Source: Euryarchaeota archaeon UBA54
Lineage (GTDB): Archaea; Thermoplasmatota; Poseidoniia; Poseidoniales; Thalassarchaeaceae
Assembly: GCA_002495735.1 (NCBI GenBank)
Contig: DAGM01000030.1
Span: 1,225-15,482 of the forward strand
Length of the DNA stretch: 14,258 nt
Direction of reading: 5' to 3'
Shown piece by piece: positions 14,198-14,258 of this stretch (position 1 is its first letter; every line of letters begins with the position of its first letter). Position numbers and translations under genes: made by a program. The notes under the pieces were generated by a model, which had not been told where the DNA came from, ran no database searches, and worked only from the letters and a program-made list of their open reading frames with translations.

Positions 14198-14206
14198 ACA
14201 TAAGTA
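14198..14206 (-). promoter_or_regulatory. Candidate TATA box for the dockerin gene
   Basis: The minus strand reads TACTTATGT, centred about 29 bases before ATG 14173. This fits a leaderless or near-leaderless archaeal transcript, in keeping with the absence of a Shine-Dalgarno site. Confidence 0.3.
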
Positions 14207-14258
14207 ACTTGGTTCAATGATTGGACATTCTTCAACGCCGTATGTGAATCAGAGGGTA

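Noticed and set aside
1..14258. CRISPR array, insertion sequence, prophage or integration site
   Set aside because: No short regularly spaced repeats, transposase or integrase motifs, or tRNA-associated direct repeats seen; the only repeats are within coding regions.

Overview
The window looks like a chromosome fragment of a planktonic archaeon, most probably Marine Group II Euryarchaeota (Poseidoniales). The lineage is inferred from gene content and style, not from a database search. The archaeal evidence is: an L10/P0 and P1 (L12) pair ending in the shared GLG-x-LFG tail; the order ftsZ-secE-spt5-L11-L1-L10-L12; a Fap7/AK6-type adenylate kinase; an archaeal YchF-like GTPase; TATA boxes about 25-28 bases ahead of several start codons; and Asp-rich secreted proteins. 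There is no sign of plasmid, phage, CRISPR or insertion sequence.

Layout. Plus strand, 1-2880: the 3' part of a multi-pass membrane protein resembling a heme-copper oxidase subunit I (CcoN/NorB type) that has lost most metal-ligand histidines, then a YchF/Obg-family GTPase with a C-terminal TGS domain. Minus strand, 2881-11423, read right to left: Fap7-like adenylate kinase, CDP-alcohol phosphatidyltransferase (archaetidylinositol-phosphate-synthase type), FtsZ, SecE, an Spt5/NusG carrying an extra N-terminal Nudix-like domain, an L11 consisting only of its C-terminal domain, L1, L10/P0, P1, a 167-residue protein of unknown function, a lipoprotein with three thrombospondin type 3 repeats, and a small membrane-anchored acidic protein. 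Plus strand, 11514-13419: a Ca2+/H+ antiporter and a phosphatidylcholine-synthase-like CDP-alcohol phosphotransferase. Minus strand, 13556-14173: a secreted protein with two dockerin-like modules.

How the genes fit together. The centre is the translation/secretion/transcription-elongation block (secE, spt5, L11, L1, L10, P1), with short gaps, a 4-base L1/L10 overlap and Shine-Dalgarno sites before most genes. Downstream and on the right flank are envelope functions: lipid head-group transferases, a Ca2+ exporter, and Ca2+-binding exported proteins (TSP3 lipoprotein, dockerin protein).

The most unusual features are the Nudix-Spt5 fusion and the L11 without its N-terminal domain, which lie next to each other in an otherwise conserved operon. 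Next come the ligand-depleted oxidase-like protein and a Pcs-type lipid synthase in an archaeon. All assignments were made by eye from motifs; no alignments or searches were run.
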